A stretch of 23,746 bases of DNA from Saccoglossus kowalevskii (GCF_000003605.2 NW_003124900.1:477121-500866), one strand, 5' to 3'; positions 10,471 to 19,984 are shown, counted from the first letter of the stretch. The notes: generated by a model not told the origin, from the letters alone. Numbers and translations: made by a program.

Positions 10471-10770
10471 ATATACAATATGGCGGCCTATAAGAACACA
10501 TTCACTTGCATTGTTAAAAATTGATTTTTGTATTACCTGTTGCCAGTAGGTTGTGCGTCACAAGACACCCCTGTATAGTTCCGTACTTGCTGTCTGTATA
10601 ATATCGATGATTAAACTTATGTGTCGATGATGAATTTGTTTCAATCTCGACCCCAAAATAAATCAGCTGGATGTCGGCACTTGCTTTAAAACGATACCCA
10701 TGTCAACAGGAAGTCAAGAACCCAGAATGCTTAGTCATGCTCAACTACAAAAGCTTCCGGTATATAGACA
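10470..10770 (+). promoter_or_regulatory. Candidate promoter region
   Basis: This segment is less AT-rich than its surroundings. It contains AATATGGCGGC at 10477-10487 (exact YY1 consensus, plus strand), CAGGAAGT at 10707-10714 and CTTCCGG at 10754-10760 (both ETS-type cores in opposite orientations). YY1 and ETS sites are typical of TATA-less animal promoters. It lies about 1.5 kb upstream of the TRAF-like start exon, whose own leading AG acceptor implies an upstream non-coding exon, so this is a reasonable place for its transcription start. I could not find a good donor for that leader exon. The YY1 ATG opens only 14 codons. Confidence 0.25.
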
Positions 10771-11541
10771 TGTTGCGTCTTGTCTTCTAGATATATCAAA
10801 AATAAATCTCTAATTTTTAACTAAAAATCTAAAAAAAAAAAAAAATTATAGTACTTTTATTGGCAAGTACTTACCTAGTATGTTTAATCACTGCTTGAGT
10901 TTTATTATGTTTGCCTTCATTCATTGATGTTTTACGTCATATCAAACATGGTTTATCCAAACAACAGCAACGAAGTATTGATTGTTCCTAGTTCTATCAA
11001 CAAAATATTATTTCTTATATGGAATCTATTCATATTTAGCAATTACAGTCTTTTCATTTTCTGACACTGCAAGCACATCAGATTTCAGCATGCGTAGACT
11101 GAAAAATTTATTCCATATTTTTAACATTCCAAATAAGCCCTGATTTATTTAATTTGTAAAATTTATTTTTGAATAATATTCTAGAATCAGTCACTTCAGG
11201 ATGCCTGTTCTCTAATGATCAGTGATTGGATGCTTATACATGTAGTACACGCTAATACTTTGTATAAGAAGCCCAAATAAGATTAAAAGTCAAGACCCCC
11301 AGATTGTATTTTTAGCTTCCTTGAATACAAAAGTAGTCATAAAAGGAGACAATTGGAGATTGATCTGGGTTTTTTTTATCTTTGATCAACTGGAAGCTAT
11401 TTTGGACCAAAAAAACATGAATAATCAACCTTTGAATTCGTCAACAGTTTCAAAGTCACATATTTATTTTTGAACAATTTCATTCAAACTTGGTATTGGC
11501 ATCACTCATAGTTGGTATAATTGCCTAATAGTAATCATTAC
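10771..11541. other. Probable leader intron or intergenic DNA
   Basis: AT-rich, with a 15-base A run near 10832 and no exon candidate. From about 11460 the sequence contains TTTCATTCAAACTTGGTA, resembling the tandem-monomer repeats elsewhere in the window. A matching TTTCATTCAAACATTG follows the MITE at about 11879, so the MITE seems to sit among monomers of such a repeat. Confidence 0.35.
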
Positions 11542-11853
11542 CAGGGGTTTTTCTAGAAAAAAACTGCAAGAGGGAGCCCTGCAATTCAGCGGCGCCACCA
11601 AGTGGGGGAGATAGGGTTCTCCCTACCAGGGTGTGGAGTTTTTGATAATTCTAAGTTAAAATGGTGCATTCTATGGCTTCCTTGGGGCCAGAATTACTAT
11701 CAGACAAGTCATAGTTGAAGACTGTGGCCACATGTGATCCCTGGTCAATCAGAATTTTATAGTTGCCAGAGGATCTGCTCCCCAGGGTAAGGGGGCGCAT
11801 GACCATGGCATGAGGGCACTGCGCCCCTGTTCCCTTGTTTAAAAAAATCCCTG
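11542..11853. mobile_element. hAT-like MITE
   Basis: The left end reads CAGGGGTTTTTCTAGA and the right end, on the other strand, CAGGGATTTTTTTAAAC, giving an imperfect terminal inverted repeat of about 15 bp that starts with the CAGGG typical of many hAT elements. ATTAC directly abuts both ends (11537-11541 and 11854-11858), consistent with a 5-bp target-site duplication. Most hAT families make 8 bp, but 5-bp groups are known. The 312-bp interior is GC-richer than its surroundings and non-coding. It lies 161 bp upstream of the TRAF-like exon. Confidence 0.65.
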
Positions 11854-12014
11854 ATTACGGTGTGTACCTATAAACAAATTTCATTCAAACATTGTGGGAC
11901 ATTGATGCATAATTTATCGACTGGTGGCCATTTTGTAGTAACAAACGCAAATAATTATGTTCCAACTTGAGAAATCACAGTGACTATGTAATAGAAGTAC
12001 TTGTTTTCTTTCAG

Positions 12015-12171
12015 ATGTTTTGTGAACAATGCCGGGATATGAAACCAAAATACTGAGAAATAAGTTGGAAATAAAGTTCCTTTGTATTTATTGTCATCTG
12101 TTGTTGAGAGATGCTATACAGACACTCTGTGGTCATCGATACTGCAGATCCTGCATTGACCAACTTACTAG
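12015..12171 (+). CDS. TRAF-like RING gene, first coding exon
   Basis: A clean acceptor (GTTTTCTTTCAG at 12014) opens this exon, so a non-coding leader exon is expected upstream. Coding starts at ATG 12029, since the ATG at 12015 meets a stop after 13 codons. Residues 1-48 begin Met-Pro-Gly-Tyr, matching the Met-Pro-Gly-Phe/Tyr opening of TRAF4 and many invertebrate TRAF-like proteins, which supports this start. Zinc ligands Cys19, Cys22, Cys34, His36, Cys39 and Cys42 form the first six of a C3HC4 RING, including the typical CGHRYC core. The exon ends AG|GTAAGT at 12171/12172, splitting Arg48 after its second base. TRAF RINGs act as or scaffold E3 ubiquitin ligases in cytoplasmic signalling from TNF-receptor and Toll/IL-1 pathways. 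Assignment to TRAF rather than another RING family is by similarity of the start and RING. The defining MATH domain is not in view. Confidence 0.85.
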
Positions 12172-12368
12172 GTAAGTTTAACGAATATCAAATGAAAACT
12201 AACAAATCTTTATGCCCACAGTTCTTTTTTTAGCTTTCATCCAACTATTTGACTCAATTTTTTTGTTTGTAGGCAAGTACTTTGCATATCGTTTACAACA
12301 GACGGTTTTGCAATATTATTGGTTGTCATGCAACCTAATTTTATAATTGCTGCAAGGTTGGGTTTTTT

Positions 12369-12399
12369 AGCTCTGCTCTCGACTTTGTCGAGCGGAGCT
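12369..12399 (+). repeat. Hairpin head of a tandem-monomer element
   Basis: The arm AGCTCTGCTCTCGAC pairs with GTCGAGCGGAGCT across a TTT loop, allowing one mismatch and a small bulge. A near-identical hairpin, AGCTCCACTGTCGAC with its partner arm, lies at 23481-23511 and is again preceded by TTTTT and followed by TTATCATA. Mismatch pairs between the two copies preserve most of the stem, suggesting that the fold matters to the element. Confidence 0.75.
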
Positions 12400-12990
12400 T
12401 ATCATATGATATTTGCAACATAGATTCTTGGGGTACTCCTCCCTCGGATTTGTTTATTTCGTGATAATATCTTCAATTCAATTTTGATGAATATTTTTGT
12501 CATTTTTGTTAAAAAGTGATATTTTTGACTTCTTGTTAAAAATCGCAAGTCCAATTGCTCTGATATTATACATATACCGGTAGGTACTACAGGTAGACCT
12601 CTGATGATTTCTTCAATTCTCTAATTTAAAAGTGATATTTACGACTTCTTGTTGAAAACCGCAAGTCTGATTGCTTTGATATTATATATACAGGTACTAC
12701 ATGTGTACCTCTCTCAGATTTGTTCATTTCGTGATGATATCTTCAATTCGCTAATTTTGATGAATATTTTTGTCATTTTCGGTAAAAAGTGATATTTTTG
12801 ACTTCTTGTTAAAAACCGCAAGTCCGATTGCTTTGATATTATATATATAGGTACTACATGTGTACCCTCTCAGATTTCGTGATGATATCTTTTATATGAA
12901 TATTTTTGTCATTTTTGGTAAAGTGCTATTTTCGAATTCTTGTTAAAAAGTCTGATTGCTCTGATACTATACATATTGTTCATTTTCTAA
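12400..12990 (+). repeat. Tandem monomers behind the hairpin
   Basis: About four diverged units of roughly 120-160 bp, each containing GATGATATCTTCAATTC, GAATATTTTTGTCATTTT, AGTGATATTTTTGACTTC and CGCAAGTC blocks, begin near 12457, 12600, 12727 and 12878. The same blocks follow the hairpin at 23481. They are non-coding. The design of hairpin plus tandem monomers resembles Helentron-associated (HINE-type) non-autonomous elements, but I did not see the defining termini of this copy. Confidence 0.7.
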
Positions 12991-13084
12991 TTATATCATG
13001 TATGTATATCATATACAGTACTTGTATACTTTGTTTTCCAGCATAAATATATATATATTTATATATATGATGACGCTATTTCCG

Positions 13085-13645
13085 GTGCTGTCAGATTCTC
13101 ATATTGACTATGTCCCGACCCGTTTACTTAATAATTTAATACTGTCAGTGTGTGAATGGTATGTACAAAATGCAACCAAGTAAATGTCAGAATAGTAAAA
13201 AAAGAAAGCTAAAATTCAGTTGCCTGTACCAAAAGAGCCACAGAGCCAAAACAATCTGTCAGTTGTTGCCGTCCACAGCAGTGAAATGATTTTACACATA
13301 GAAATTGAGAATCACAAGTGTAGACATATTGCATAGAAATGAACACTAAATACAGCTAACCCGGCCGGCAATTGAATCATCAATTTTTATGATTGATGTA
13401 ACCTTTATTTCCATCTATTTGCTTCTATTCCCACTATCCTAAAACGCTCAGGTGAATGTTGTCAAATTCGTGATTGTGCGTATTTTTGCTCAGTGGCGTA
13501 AACATTTCTAGACTCACAACGAACTTGTAACAAAAGAAACAGTCTGATCAAAAACAACCTGTGTCCTTGTGTTTCTGAGCAAAAATACATCAAAAACGAC
13601 GAAGATAGGTTATTAATTACAGATGCCCGGGGAACCAAAATTGGC
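13085..13645 (-). repeat. Dispersed repeat, copy A (inverted relative to copy B)
   Basis: Read on the minus strand, this segment aligns block by block with 18335-18995 on the plus strand. Shared blocks include ACAAGTTCGTTG versus TCAAGTTCGTTG, TTGACAACATTCAC, ATAGATGGAAAT versus TGGATGGAAAT, TTCATTTCTATGCAA, TGTGATTCTCAATTTCTATG followed by TGTAAAAT, and AAGTAAACGGGTCGGGACAT versus AAGTAAACGATCCGGGGCAT. Order is conserved and divergence is substantial, with several indels. It is non-coding in any shared frame that I can follow. It may be an old unclassified transposable element or a segmental duplication. Confidence 0.75.
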
Positions 13646-13934
13646 AATGTAAATCACTCCGGTGACGATAAAACGTCGATAATAGTCAGGTGAGGACCCT
13701 CTGTACTTGTCAATTACAGTGGAGCTCTACCGACTGCAAGGTCGATTGCTTTTTTAGTTCAACTGCATGACATATATAAAATGCAAGGCTTCTGTCAACC
13801 ATGGTTTTTGAAGTCAGTAATTGTTAAATTTATGGACAGACAGGCATGCATTTAGACAGTCCCATGCCGGACATTTGAGTAATTTCAAATTTCTCTGTAG
13901 TATGAATCTAACGTCTACTGGTTTCTATTTCCAG

Positions 13935-14007
13935 AGAACTTCTGAGCCTAACAATTAAGTGCCCTTTATGCTTTAAATTTATTATTCAAGGAAATATACA
14001 ATTCAAG
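13935..14007 (+). CDS. TRAF-like RING gene, second coding exon
   Basis: The acceptor TTTCTATTTCCAG ends at 13934. The first base completes Arg48, and the frame then reads Glu-Leu-Leu-Ser-Leu-Thr-Ile-Lys-Cys-Pro-Leu-Cys, supplying the last two zinc ligands, Cys57 and Cys60. The full ligand pattern over both exons is Cys-x2-Cys-x11-Cys-x-His-x2-Cys-x2-Cys-x14-Cys-x2-Cys. The tail runs to Lys72, where a modest donor (AAG|GTTAAC) at 14008 would leave the frame in phase 0. If that donor is not used, the frame continues about 20 codons to a stop, giving a short RING-only protein. TRAF-type zinc fingers, coiled coil and MATH exons should follow in an intact gene. None is visible in the remaining 9.7 kb. 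Confidence 0.7.
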
Positions 14008-14888
14008 GTTAACCAAAGTTTTATCATTTCTATAATACACAGTTTACTCATTCATACACACATCGGCCCACCATTCCTGTCTTTTTGAGTCACTGACTCT
14101 GGTTTTAACTCATTTGTATAAAGGCTTAGATTGCCCATACCTTGATTTAACTTACATAGCCAAATACACGATATAGAACAGTACATTTTTTTAATGTCAC
14201 TGGCCAGTAATATATTTTTCTTGTAAGCTCATATTATACAATTTTTTCAGTTTTTTTGTGGTAATCAGTGATCGGGCATTTCAAGAAGGCGGAGCCAATA
14301 CTTAATGCAACATGGTAACAGTACATTGGCAATAACCTGCTCTCCCTTAGAATTGAGCAGTTGACAGAACTACTTGGTAAACCTGATTACCTTTTACAGT
14401 ATGCAAGATACACTGTCATAATTTTGACAGCCCCAAACTTCTGAGCCATGGACAGAGCAAGAACTTCAAATTTGCCACACATTTCTCTAGAATAATCATT
14501 TTCTTACTATCCTTAATGATTAACGGATAAAGAATCCTTACACGGCAATACTAAGCCAAGATACTAAGGATTGGATTAAGTGTACATCTTTGCCAGACTT
14601 CCTCAATTAACATCTTTCATTTCCTTCCGTGTCACAGGCTTTAACATGGAAATAAATTGATTTTATAATCAAAAACATCTACAATCTCAAGCCTGTCGAG
14701 TAGGAGTCATTTGATTGATCATTTTGCTGTCAGAATTCAAACAAAGATGGTATATATATACTAATTTGCATAATAATAGATGAAAAGTGGAGTCGCTGCA
14801 TTGATTTTTTTTTAACGTAATATCTTCAGTGATGAAGTTTTGATGTCAAGTAAAATGTAGATGATTGATAATGTAAGCCCTCTCTCAA

Positions 14889-14905
14889 TGACCTTCTAAT
14901 GACCC
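14889..14905 (-). promoter_or_regulatory. DR5-like nuclear-receptor half-sites
   Basis: On the minus strand, GGGTCA and AGGTCA are arranged as a direct repeat with a five-base spacer (TTAGA), the spacing preferred by retinoic acid receptor/RXR heterodimers in chordates. It lies just beside the 14.9-15.1 kb GC-richer segment. A single such match can arise by chance in a window of this size. Confidence 0.2.
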
Positions 14906-15072
14906 TTGTAACCAGTGACAATGGGTCTCCCGAACGTCACAGTAGAGGCACTCGAAGCAGACAAATTTATATCACGGGTTCGGGTTATGGCATGGACAGC
15001 TTCACCTATATTTGCCAGTGCAAGCGGGATGTAAGACCAAACACACATGAAATAGTTTCTCACAAAATATGA
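14899..15072 (+). other. 57-codon open frame in a GC-richer patch, both strands open
   Basis: The plus strand reads ATG at 14899 to TGA at 15070 with a varied composition (Gly/Ser/Arg-rich start, later YICQCKRD). The minus strand is also open across 14896-15099 and reads a mixed-composition segment including IGEAVHAITRTRDINLS. Base composition differs from the AT-rich neighbours. I recognise neither product and cannot decide the strand. An old coding fragment or transposon piece is possible. Confidence 0.25.
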
Positions 15073-15774
15073 TTTAATAAATAACAAAAAAAATTGCACA
15101 CTGACTAACTATACACAACATGAATATAGGCTAGCCTAAAGCAGCAAAAAGTATACACTAGACTACTTAATAAATTCAAAATAGAAAATACTAAATGCCC
15201 AATTCAATTTCTCCTATCAGTAACAGCAATCCAATCACAATTTATAACTTACCACAATGTCAGTAAGTATAAAAATTTTGTACTCGCCCTTTAACAAATA
15301 GGCCAAACATTAGAACAGTTAAAGGGGTCTACGTAAGATATCCACAGAACAATCTATGTATAGTTCTGAATACACAAATATGTGACAAACGCAATAGTAA
15401 TACGATTTATGCTTCCCAATGTTTAAACACACAAACGCCGGAATGGCCGAAAATGTAAAACAGAAAACTGAGCGCGCGGTTCGCTGAATAGTGCGACGGA
15501 AAGGCCAAATATACGTCAGTCGCACAGACAATAAAAATGTCAAAACACACGATAAACGCTAAGTAGCCAGATTCATTGAACAATCAAGAGAAAATGACTA
15601 TAAAAACAACAAGTTATTCATTGAATCCGGTACTCCCGAAACTCTTCACTAATAGTGTACTCTATAGGGCGGTAAATTCAAAGGACGATAAAATACACTA
15701 TGTCGTAACAAAAATTAAAATTATACGCTACAATAAAAACAACTCATACGGGGAAATTACTAAGGAACCTTAGA

Positions 15775-16098
15775 TTATAAAACATATGACATGCACTTAT
15801 CGAAATGGGTCCAACTGAAGTTTTTTATGGACACAGTATACGAGACTCGCGTATCTTCAACGGCAGTTCTGTCGGTCCACAAACTTGATTTCTTGGTGCA
15901 CAACAAACGATGCTTGAAACACTTCAAATGATCCAGAATTTCTGCCACATCCACGCTGAGTTTCTCTGCAGCTTGATTATTGACTTTCCGAGCACATAGA
16001 CCGTCAAAAATGTAGAAATATTCAAAATGTTCCGGAGACTTCTTGTCGCACGTCAGCTCACAACATCCGCCATGACAACCGCTGCCTCCGTCTCGCTC
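15775..16098 (-). CDS. 107-codon minus-strand open frame, no ATG start
   Basis: The frame is open from just after a TAA at 16099-16101 to a TAA at 15775-15777. The residues are well mixed: a Cys-rich start with a GCHGGCCELTC segment at 7-17, an aromatic stretch HFEYFYIFDG near 24-33, and a helical-looking central part around residues 39-70 with AAEKLSVDVAEILDHLKCF. The first Met is at residue 103, so this is either an internal or terminal exon, or a remnant. A weak acceptor (CTACCTAAG) overlaps the upstream TAA and would enter in this frame. A second minus-strand ATGGCGG at 16067-16073 lies inside it in another frame but stops after six codons. I do not recognise the family. The composition is much more protein-like than other frames here. 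Confidence 0.35.
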   Translation of the reverse strand, partial: ERDGGSGCHGGCCELTCDKKSPEHFEYFYIFDGLCARKVNNQAAEKLSVDVAEILDHLKCFKHRLLCTKKSSLWTDRTAVEDTRVSYTVSIKNFSWTHFDKCMSYVL

Positions 16099-17875
16099 TT
16101 AGGTAGGCTTGTACCAATTGCAAGCAGGCCGGGGACCAATCTAAAATCCCTGCAACTCTAAATATTTAAACCCTAACTACAAAATTTATGTCATCTAAAA
16201 TTATAATAATACTATATAATAATACAACCTATGGGGCAAAAAAAAAAAAACGCGCTGACACAATAAAAAGTCATTAGCGGTGCGCAGCAAAACCTTCTAC
16301 AAAAAACAACTGGTCATGCCCTACACGTGTTGAAATCATGACGTCACTCACATAGCAACTTTCCAACACCAACTTGTCAACAAAAGTCACGCCGTTCAGC
16401 CCATACTGCGTCAAAGTAGAATGCACTTATATATTTTAAAACACAAGAAAATTCCCTAACGAAATAGCATGATAACGAACATAAGAAATACTGCTTACTC
16501 CTAGGAATATACATACAAGACAAATATAATAACTCAAAAACTAGGTCACCAACATAAATTATGCAAATTATCTTTGACACCAGAAAAACTCTCAAAACAA
16601 AACGCGCTGGTTAACACAACTCAATGCTAGGCACTCTGACTAAATAATAGAAATAAGGGGCTCGTTCACAATACAAAATGAACTACTCTAGGTGATTTTA
16701 ACCCAATCATGTGTGGCCTACCTACACTAATATCCTCCTTTGAGGACAACAAATTAACCCCATGGGGCTAATACCCATTGGCGCAACTCGACAGAAGTCA
16801 TGGTTACACCAAGTATCTGATGATGTTCTAAAATTATTTCATACTTGACTGTGTGATAATTAATTACTTTAAATACTTGCAAATATGAAAATTGGGTTTT
16901 TAATTTTGACCACTGTTAATTAAGTACAGTCCATTTATAAGAGAGCTCTGAAATTTTCATAGAATAATTAGATATAGCTATGGTTTCTATACAGTTCAAA
17001 AAGTTCATTTTGATTAACATGCACCAAAAAAACTTTACTACATCCTCAAACATTTCCATGACATCCTTCCTCTCCAGCTTTTGTGTCCTCAAATACACAT
17101 ATATACAAACAGGGACTATGTCATTGACTTGGTTATTACTACCTTATACTAAAATATGTTTGGATATTCAGAGTAGTAAAAAATTACCACTTCTGGTTCG
17201 GTTAGACTTAAAAAATACACCACGAATATTCATTTTTGAGATATAATTTTTGGTATGTTGTGGTTCTTAGATATTTCAGCTTCGTCGTCCTGTACTTCGT
17301 TTGGTAATTTGAACTTCCCAGATTGCGTAAAAGACGGACAGTTTTGCGATTTTGACACGGAAAATGCCTTGGCTTAATTATTTGCTGAGGGACGACCATA
17401 AACACATAAACCTAAAAACGTTAGGTAATCAAACAAAAATGATGTTGTATTAATGTACAAAAAGTACGTTCAAGGTCTTTTTCATAGCATAAAAACTATT
17501 TGCTCCCTTGCTTATTGGCACACCCTCAAATAGACGGATTTCCATTCCCCTCAAAAGTTAACAATGGTTGAGCCCCCTATTTTACGCTACCACTCGAAAC
17601 AGTCTTTTTTGCTTCACATGTTTATTTGCCTTCAATTACGTTTTGGTGGCTGTCACTGTCGTATTCTGAGTCTTGCCAATAGCGTTTTGGTTCAAAATCA
17701 CGTAGCTATCACCGAGAAAATTCGAAAAATCTTTCAACTAACATACCAGAAGTCAAATTAGCATAACAATGGTTTTACCCTCGCTTACTAAAATTAAAAT
17801 ATGATTGGGGTCGCAATCACCGTAGCTATTGCCGCGGTAAGTCTCTCATCTCTTGGTTATTATTGTAATCCAAGT

Positions 17876-18148
17876 AATTCACGTCCAAAATTTTGGTTCC
17901 CTGGCGCCTCTAATAAATAAGCTATAATTATACTGCTGGGCTGAATCAATGATATATCACCCAAAAAATGGATGATTGTGCGAAAATTGTTTTTTTTGTT
18001 TGTTTTTTACCTTGATCTTTTTCGCTCTGAAAGCCATTCACGCCATTTTGGTTCCTCGGGCGCCTCTAATAAATACTAGTAACCTGTCTATGCGTTGGGC
18101 TGAATCATTCATATCACTTAATAAACATGGGAGAATGGGCGAACATTC
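17876..18148 (+). repeat. Tandem duplication of a ~115-bp unit
   Basis: Two diverged copies, about 17876-17986 and 18035-18148, share the blocks ATTCACG, TTTTGGTTCC, GCGCCTCTAATAAATA, GGGCTGAATCA and GATG/GAATG followed by GGGCGAA or GTGCGAA. The TTTTGGTTCCCCGGG block also recurs on the minus strand at about 13620-13642, at the inner end of dispersed-repeat copy A. The unit therefore belongs to the same repeat family as copies A and B. Confidence 0.65.
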
Positions 18149-18334
18149 GAAACGTTCGTCGTGATATTGCATTACATTGCGTTTTTGTCGTGCCATAAAT
18201 TTTGTTTCAAAGACTGCAGTCGCACAGAGATAACCACAACGGTGAAAACTTTGTCGTGAAATTCACGTGCAGTAAGTAAATTTGTTTTTGACCTTTGTCA
18301 CCTACTCCCACATCAGAGTGAATTACAGCACTAA

Positions 18335-18995
18335 TATTTGTTCCCCAGGGAATCTTCGCTGGTATTTTCGCTCGTAAACACAAGTGCCATAAGACTTGAT
18401 TTTCAAGGACGCAGGTCGTTTGGATCCAACGATTTCTCTTGTTTCAAGTTCGTTGTATGCCTAGAAACATGGCAACATTGTTATTTTGGTGAATATATAG
18501 AGCATGTCCTAGTCAAATAAAGGATTTTGATATGCCAATCGAACAACTCCGTACTTGAACGTCTCCAGTATATAAAGTCCTCTACTCTCCGAAATTTGAC
18601 AATGGCACTAGCCCAAAATGGAATTCCCTTTTAACGCGTCTTTAATGTAATTGATGATGTTCACGTTGCGGTACATGAAAACACACTCTCAAACTTGACA
18701 ACATTCACTCTCAGACAACTAAGCAAATGGATGGAAATATCAGTTAAATCAATCATCAAGACCTGATGGCCGGAATAGCTGTATTCTTCATTTCTATGCA
18801 ATTGTGATTCTCAATTTCTATGTGTAAAATATTGCTGGTATGAATGGTGACGGCTGGCAGACCGTTTTGATTCTGCAGCTTTTTTTTTTATACTCTTCTG
18901 ATGTTTTCTCGGTCAAATTTTACACTGATAAGTATTATTACTATTAAGTACCCGTAAGTAAACGATCCGGGGCATAGTCAACATGGGACTCCGGA
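18335..18995 (+). repeat. Dispersed repeat, copy B (inverted relative to copy A)
   Basis: This is the right-pointing partner of 13085-13645. It shares the ordered blocks described there, beginning with TTCCCCAGGG and TTTTCGCTCGTAAACACAAG and ending with CGGGGCATAGTCAACATG. Copy B is about 100 bp longer, largely through inserted sequence around 18500-18680. Its outer end continues no further than about 18995. A 60-codon plus-strand frame at 18338-18520 is not matched in copy A and is probably not a gene. Confidence 0.75.
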
Positions 18996-19984
18996 TAACA
19001 GGACCTGAAGGTAGTATCAACATAAAGCATTAATGAACGAAATTTACATTTACAATATTATGTTTCCGAATAATCCGATATTTATGCTCGAAACTGCCAA
19101 GTACAAAGTGTAGTCGAGTCAGTAAGCAATAGACACTGTGGACCCTATGGTATACATGAACATGTTACTACAAAATAAATGTCAGTGAATAATTTTTTTT
19201 TTTTTTAGGGACAAGTGACAATTCATTTTTTTAAATCTCATTTATTAGGATTTCCACATGAAGTTACATGTTATCATTATAGCAAGAAAAAAATAATAAT
19301 TTCTTTTGTCCAGGTTGTATAATGGATTCTATAATTTATATATCATGGGGATTTTTGTAAAGTGTCCCGTTATGTATTACCGGTAAAATATACACACTAT
19401 TAAAATGATAAAAACCTCAAATGCAATCGTAGTACACATACAGAGTAAACAAAACTATCAAGATTGATTTTGGATTAGTTAAAATTTTGCCAACATGATG
19501 TGACATTATATATAATTGGTGGTGGTGTTGGGATCCAAACAAAATACACGACATATAAGGGTTTGTGACTTACCTTTGTGAGTCAGGTGGCTGTCACCCT
19601 TTGTATCTTGGTAATTGATGGACAGTAAGTGTTAAGTTGTCTCCTCCTCCAGCCCTTTTATGGCCAATTAAATACAAGATGCAACGAAACAGTAGTTCTT
19701 TTAATTTTAGTTACTGGGATGTAACTTTTACTTACTTCTGTTACTCACCAGTTATCGTATACCAATTTTATAACTTACAAAATATTTGTAGACTATTGTC
19801 GAGTAATACGAGGAGGTGCACTAGAAACTAACTAGGATATATACATCCCAGTTAACGTATACCAATTTTTTACTACCTTATACTAAAAAATGAAGTTACA
19901 CAGATGGGGGAAATGTCTCATGGCATGGAAAAATAATGCTTTCTTTTATTTTTGTAAATAACACTTAACGCGAAAGGCTTTTTG
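18996..19984. other. AT-rich DNA without a recognised gene
   Basis: No exon is visible. Contents include a T run near 19193-19206 and a small foldback at 19710-19856. CCAGTTATCGTATACCAATT near 19748 recurs with one change near 19848, a direct repeat about 100 bp apart. ACTACCTTATACTAAAA near 19872 also occurs near 17138. Confidence 0.4.
19710..19856. repeat. Short foldback, 14-15-bp arms
   Basis: GTTACTGGGATGTA at the left and TACATCCCAGTTAAC at the right are inverted with one single-base gap, about 120 bp apart. It could be a small MITE remnant. No clear target-site duplication is visible. Confidence 0.35.

Larger units (their letters stand above)
12172..13934 (+). other. Intron between TRAF-like RING exons
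   Basis: This intron is bounded by GTAAGT and a TTTCTATTTCCAG acceptor. It carries a hairpin-headed tandem-monomer repeat (12369-12990) and the left-pointing copy of a long dispersed repeat (13085-13645). I see no further exon between these borders, and joining the flanking exons keeps the frame and completes the RING. Confidence 0.7.
14008..17875. other. Mostly unrecognised DNA, possible long intron
   Basis: I searched for TRAF zinc-finger or MATH exons and found none. A good-looking acceptor (TTCCGTGTCACAG near 14638) leads only to a frame that stops within six codons. Features worth naming are a direct repeat of TGACCY half-sites at 14889, a segment open on both strands at 14.9-15.1 kb, and the minus-strand open frame at 15775-16098. 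From 16.1 to 17.9 kb the sequence is AT-rich and holds only low-complexity frames, the longest being 88 codons at 16980-17246, with an overlapping 60-codon minus-strand frame. Confidence 0.4.

Noticed and set aside
14639-14670. Possible third TRAF exon behind a good acceptor
   Set aside because: The phase-0 frame stops after five codons and has none of the expected zinc-finger residues.
16060-16073. Minus-strand ATGGCGG start codon with YY1-like core
   Set aside because: The bases before ATG (GTTGTC) do not match the YY1 consensus, and the frame stops after six codons with no usable donor.
16110-16800. Possible solo LTR or LTR-element end on the minus strand
   Set aside because: Repeated GCGCGTTTTGTTTT-like blocks and a TCCTCAAAGGAGGATA stretch suggested it, but I found no paired repeat, target-site duplication or clear boundaries.
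16916-17246. Overlapping frames on both strands, including LERKDVMEMFEDVVKFF
   Set aside because: The minus frame begins protein-like but quickly becomes low-complexity, and there is no donor or acceptor pair. The 88-codon plus frame has no domain.
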